From CAZPMO01 sp964587515 (lineage in GTDB: Bacteria; Pseudomonadota; Alphaproteobacteria; MPNO01), in assembly GCA_964587515.1 (NCBI GenBank), contig CAZPMO010000235.1:1-6003 (forward strand): 6,003 nucleotides of DNA, given 5' to 3'. How positions within the stretch are numbered: position 1 is the first letter of the stretch; each line of letters opens with the position of its first letter. Both the position numbers and the translations under genes were made by a program. A model generated the notes under the pieces. The model was not told where the DNA came from, did not search any database, and saw only the letters and a program-made list of their open reading frames with translations. Positions 5,137-6,003 of the stretch are shown in pieces.

Positions 5137-6003
5137 TCAGAGCCGGTCCCTGTCATGCGGCTGGTCGAGCTTCATCTCCGGTCCGCGCGGCACGATGCGG
5201 GTCGGGTTGATGCTCTCATGGGAGCGGTAGTAATGCTCCTTGATATGGCGGAAATTGCACAGCTCGGCGATACCGGGGATCTGGTAGAGCTCGCGTAAAT
5301 AGTTGGAAAGGCACGGATAATCCTCGATCCGCCGGAGATTGCATTTGAAATGGCCGAAATAGACGCAATCGAAGCGCACCAGCGTCGGAAAGAGCCGCCA
5401 ATCCGCCTCGGTCAGCTCCGCGCCGCAAAGGTATCGCCGCGTCTCGAGCCGTTCCTCGACCCAGTCCAGGGCGGCGAAAAGCTGATCGAAGGCCTCCTCA
5501 TAGGCCGCTTGCGTGCCGGCAAAACCGGTTCGGTAGACGCCGTTATTGATATCCGTATAGACCCGCTCATTGACCATATCGATCTCGCCCAGGAGCGAAT
5601 CGGGGCAATAATCCTGCGTCTCGGGCACGAGGGCGGCGAATTCGCTGTTCATCATGCGGATGATTTCGGACGATTCATTGTTGACGATGGTGGCGCGCTC
5701 GCGGTCCCACAGCACCGGCACGGTTGCCCGGCCGGAATAGTCGGCCCGCGCCTGGGTGTAAATTTCGTGCATAGCGGCCGCGCCGAACAAGGGATCGGCG
5801 ACGCAGCCTTCGCTGTCGCCGAAAGCCCAGCCCTGATCCGCCATATAGGGATCGACGACGGAGAGGCCGACAATATCCTCTAAGCCCTTGAGGCGGCGGA
5901 ATATTAGGGTGCGGTGCGCCCATGGGCAAGCGAGCGAGATATAGAGGTGATAGCGCCCGGCTTCGGCCTTGAAGCCGCTCGATCCGTCGGCGGTAATGAA
6001 ATC
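5137..6003 (-). CDS. Glutathionyl-hydroquinone reductase (Xi-class glutathione transferase, YqjG/ECM4 family), 5' end outside window
   Basis: These cytoplasmic enzymes use glutathione to reduce glutathionyl-hydroquinones to free hydroquinones. 288 residues are present. The reading frame is open to the window edge, so the gene starts beyond 6003 and lacks perhaps 30-40 N-terminal residues. Numbering from the edge, the catalytic cysteine is Cys26 in ACPWAHR (codon 5926-5928), which identifies the Xi class. The thioredoxin-like domain continues through TVPVLWD (94-100) and NNESSEIIRM (108-117). The helical C-terminal domain carries the family signatures YLCGAELTEADWRLFPTLVRFD (about 191-213, read here in part), GHFKCNLRRIEDYP (217-230) and HYYRSHESINPTRIVP (257-272). 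A start at the internal Met at 5844 would remove the active site and is rejected. ampG follows 21 bases downstream. The physiological substrate, such as quinone by-products, cannot be told from sequence. Confidence 0.93.
   Translation of the reverse strand, partial: DFITADGSSGFKAEAGRYHLYISLACPWAHRTLIFRRLKGLEDIVGLSVVDPYMADQGWAFGDSEGCVADPLFGAAAMHEIYTQARADYSGRATVPVLWDRERATIVNNESSEIIRMMNSEFAALVPETQDYCPDSLLGEIDMVNERVYTDINNGVYRTGFAGTQAAYEEAFDQLFAALDWVEERLETRRYLCGAELTEADWRLFPTLVRFDCVYFGHFKCNLRRIEDYPCLSNYLRELYQIPGIAELCNFRHIKEHYYRSHESINPTRIVPRGPEMKLDQPHDRDRL

Noticed and set aside
5652..5883. Overlapping open frames on both strands near the right edge
   Set aside because: All are shadows of the glutathionyl-hydroquinone reductase frame, which runs open to the window edge and carries the CPWAHR active site.

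Overview
The window is GC-rich, densely coding DNA. The gene order pstB-phoU-phoB, an N-terminal segment resembling the alphaproteobacterial polarity factor PodJ, and the overall protein character point to an alphaproteobacterium (possibly Rhodospirillales-like; this placement is inference). Every gene belongs to the chromosomal core or near-core. I see no transposase, phage gene, CRISPR array, tRNA or rRNA.

Layout. (1) Positions 1-2070, plus strand, hold the distal end of the phosphate-uptake operon: the 3' part of pstB (its start lies upstream of the window), then phoU and phoB. PstB is the ATPase of the high-affinity phosphate importer. PhoU links the transporter to the sensor kinase, and PhoB is the response regulator that activates the Pho regulon. 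As given, pstB carries a one-base deletion at about 457/458, just before the conserved H-loop. The correct tail remains intact in the next frame up to a stop at 605-607. phoU uses a TTG start with a very strong Shine-Dalgarno, and phoB begins inside a perfect 12-bp tandem duplication that supplies two in-frame ATG codons. A small terminator overlaps the phoB stop. No phoR is visible; it may lie upstream of the pst genes.

(2) Positions 2082-2416 are a noncoding stretch, AT-rich in its first part. It holds an interrupted inverted repeat, a possible sigma-70-type promoter and a very doubtful 25-codon ORF.

(3) Positions 2417-3691, plus strand, encode a 424-residue soluble protein with a PodJ-like N-terminal motif, a charged coiled-coil region with three imperfect repeats, a Pro/Ala-rich linker and a Lys/Asp/Glu-rich tail. 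Its function is unknown, and it is the least understood gene here.

(4) Positions 3706-6003, minus strand, hold a probable two-gene operon converging on gene (3). A glutathionyl-hydroquinone reductase (Xi-class glutathione transferase, N-terminus outside the window) is followed 21 nt later by an AmpG-family muropeptide permease.

I found no convincing new multi-gene system. The points most worth a second look are the pstB frameshift, the duplicated phoB start, the structured phoB-downstream region, and the PodJ-like coiled-coil protein.
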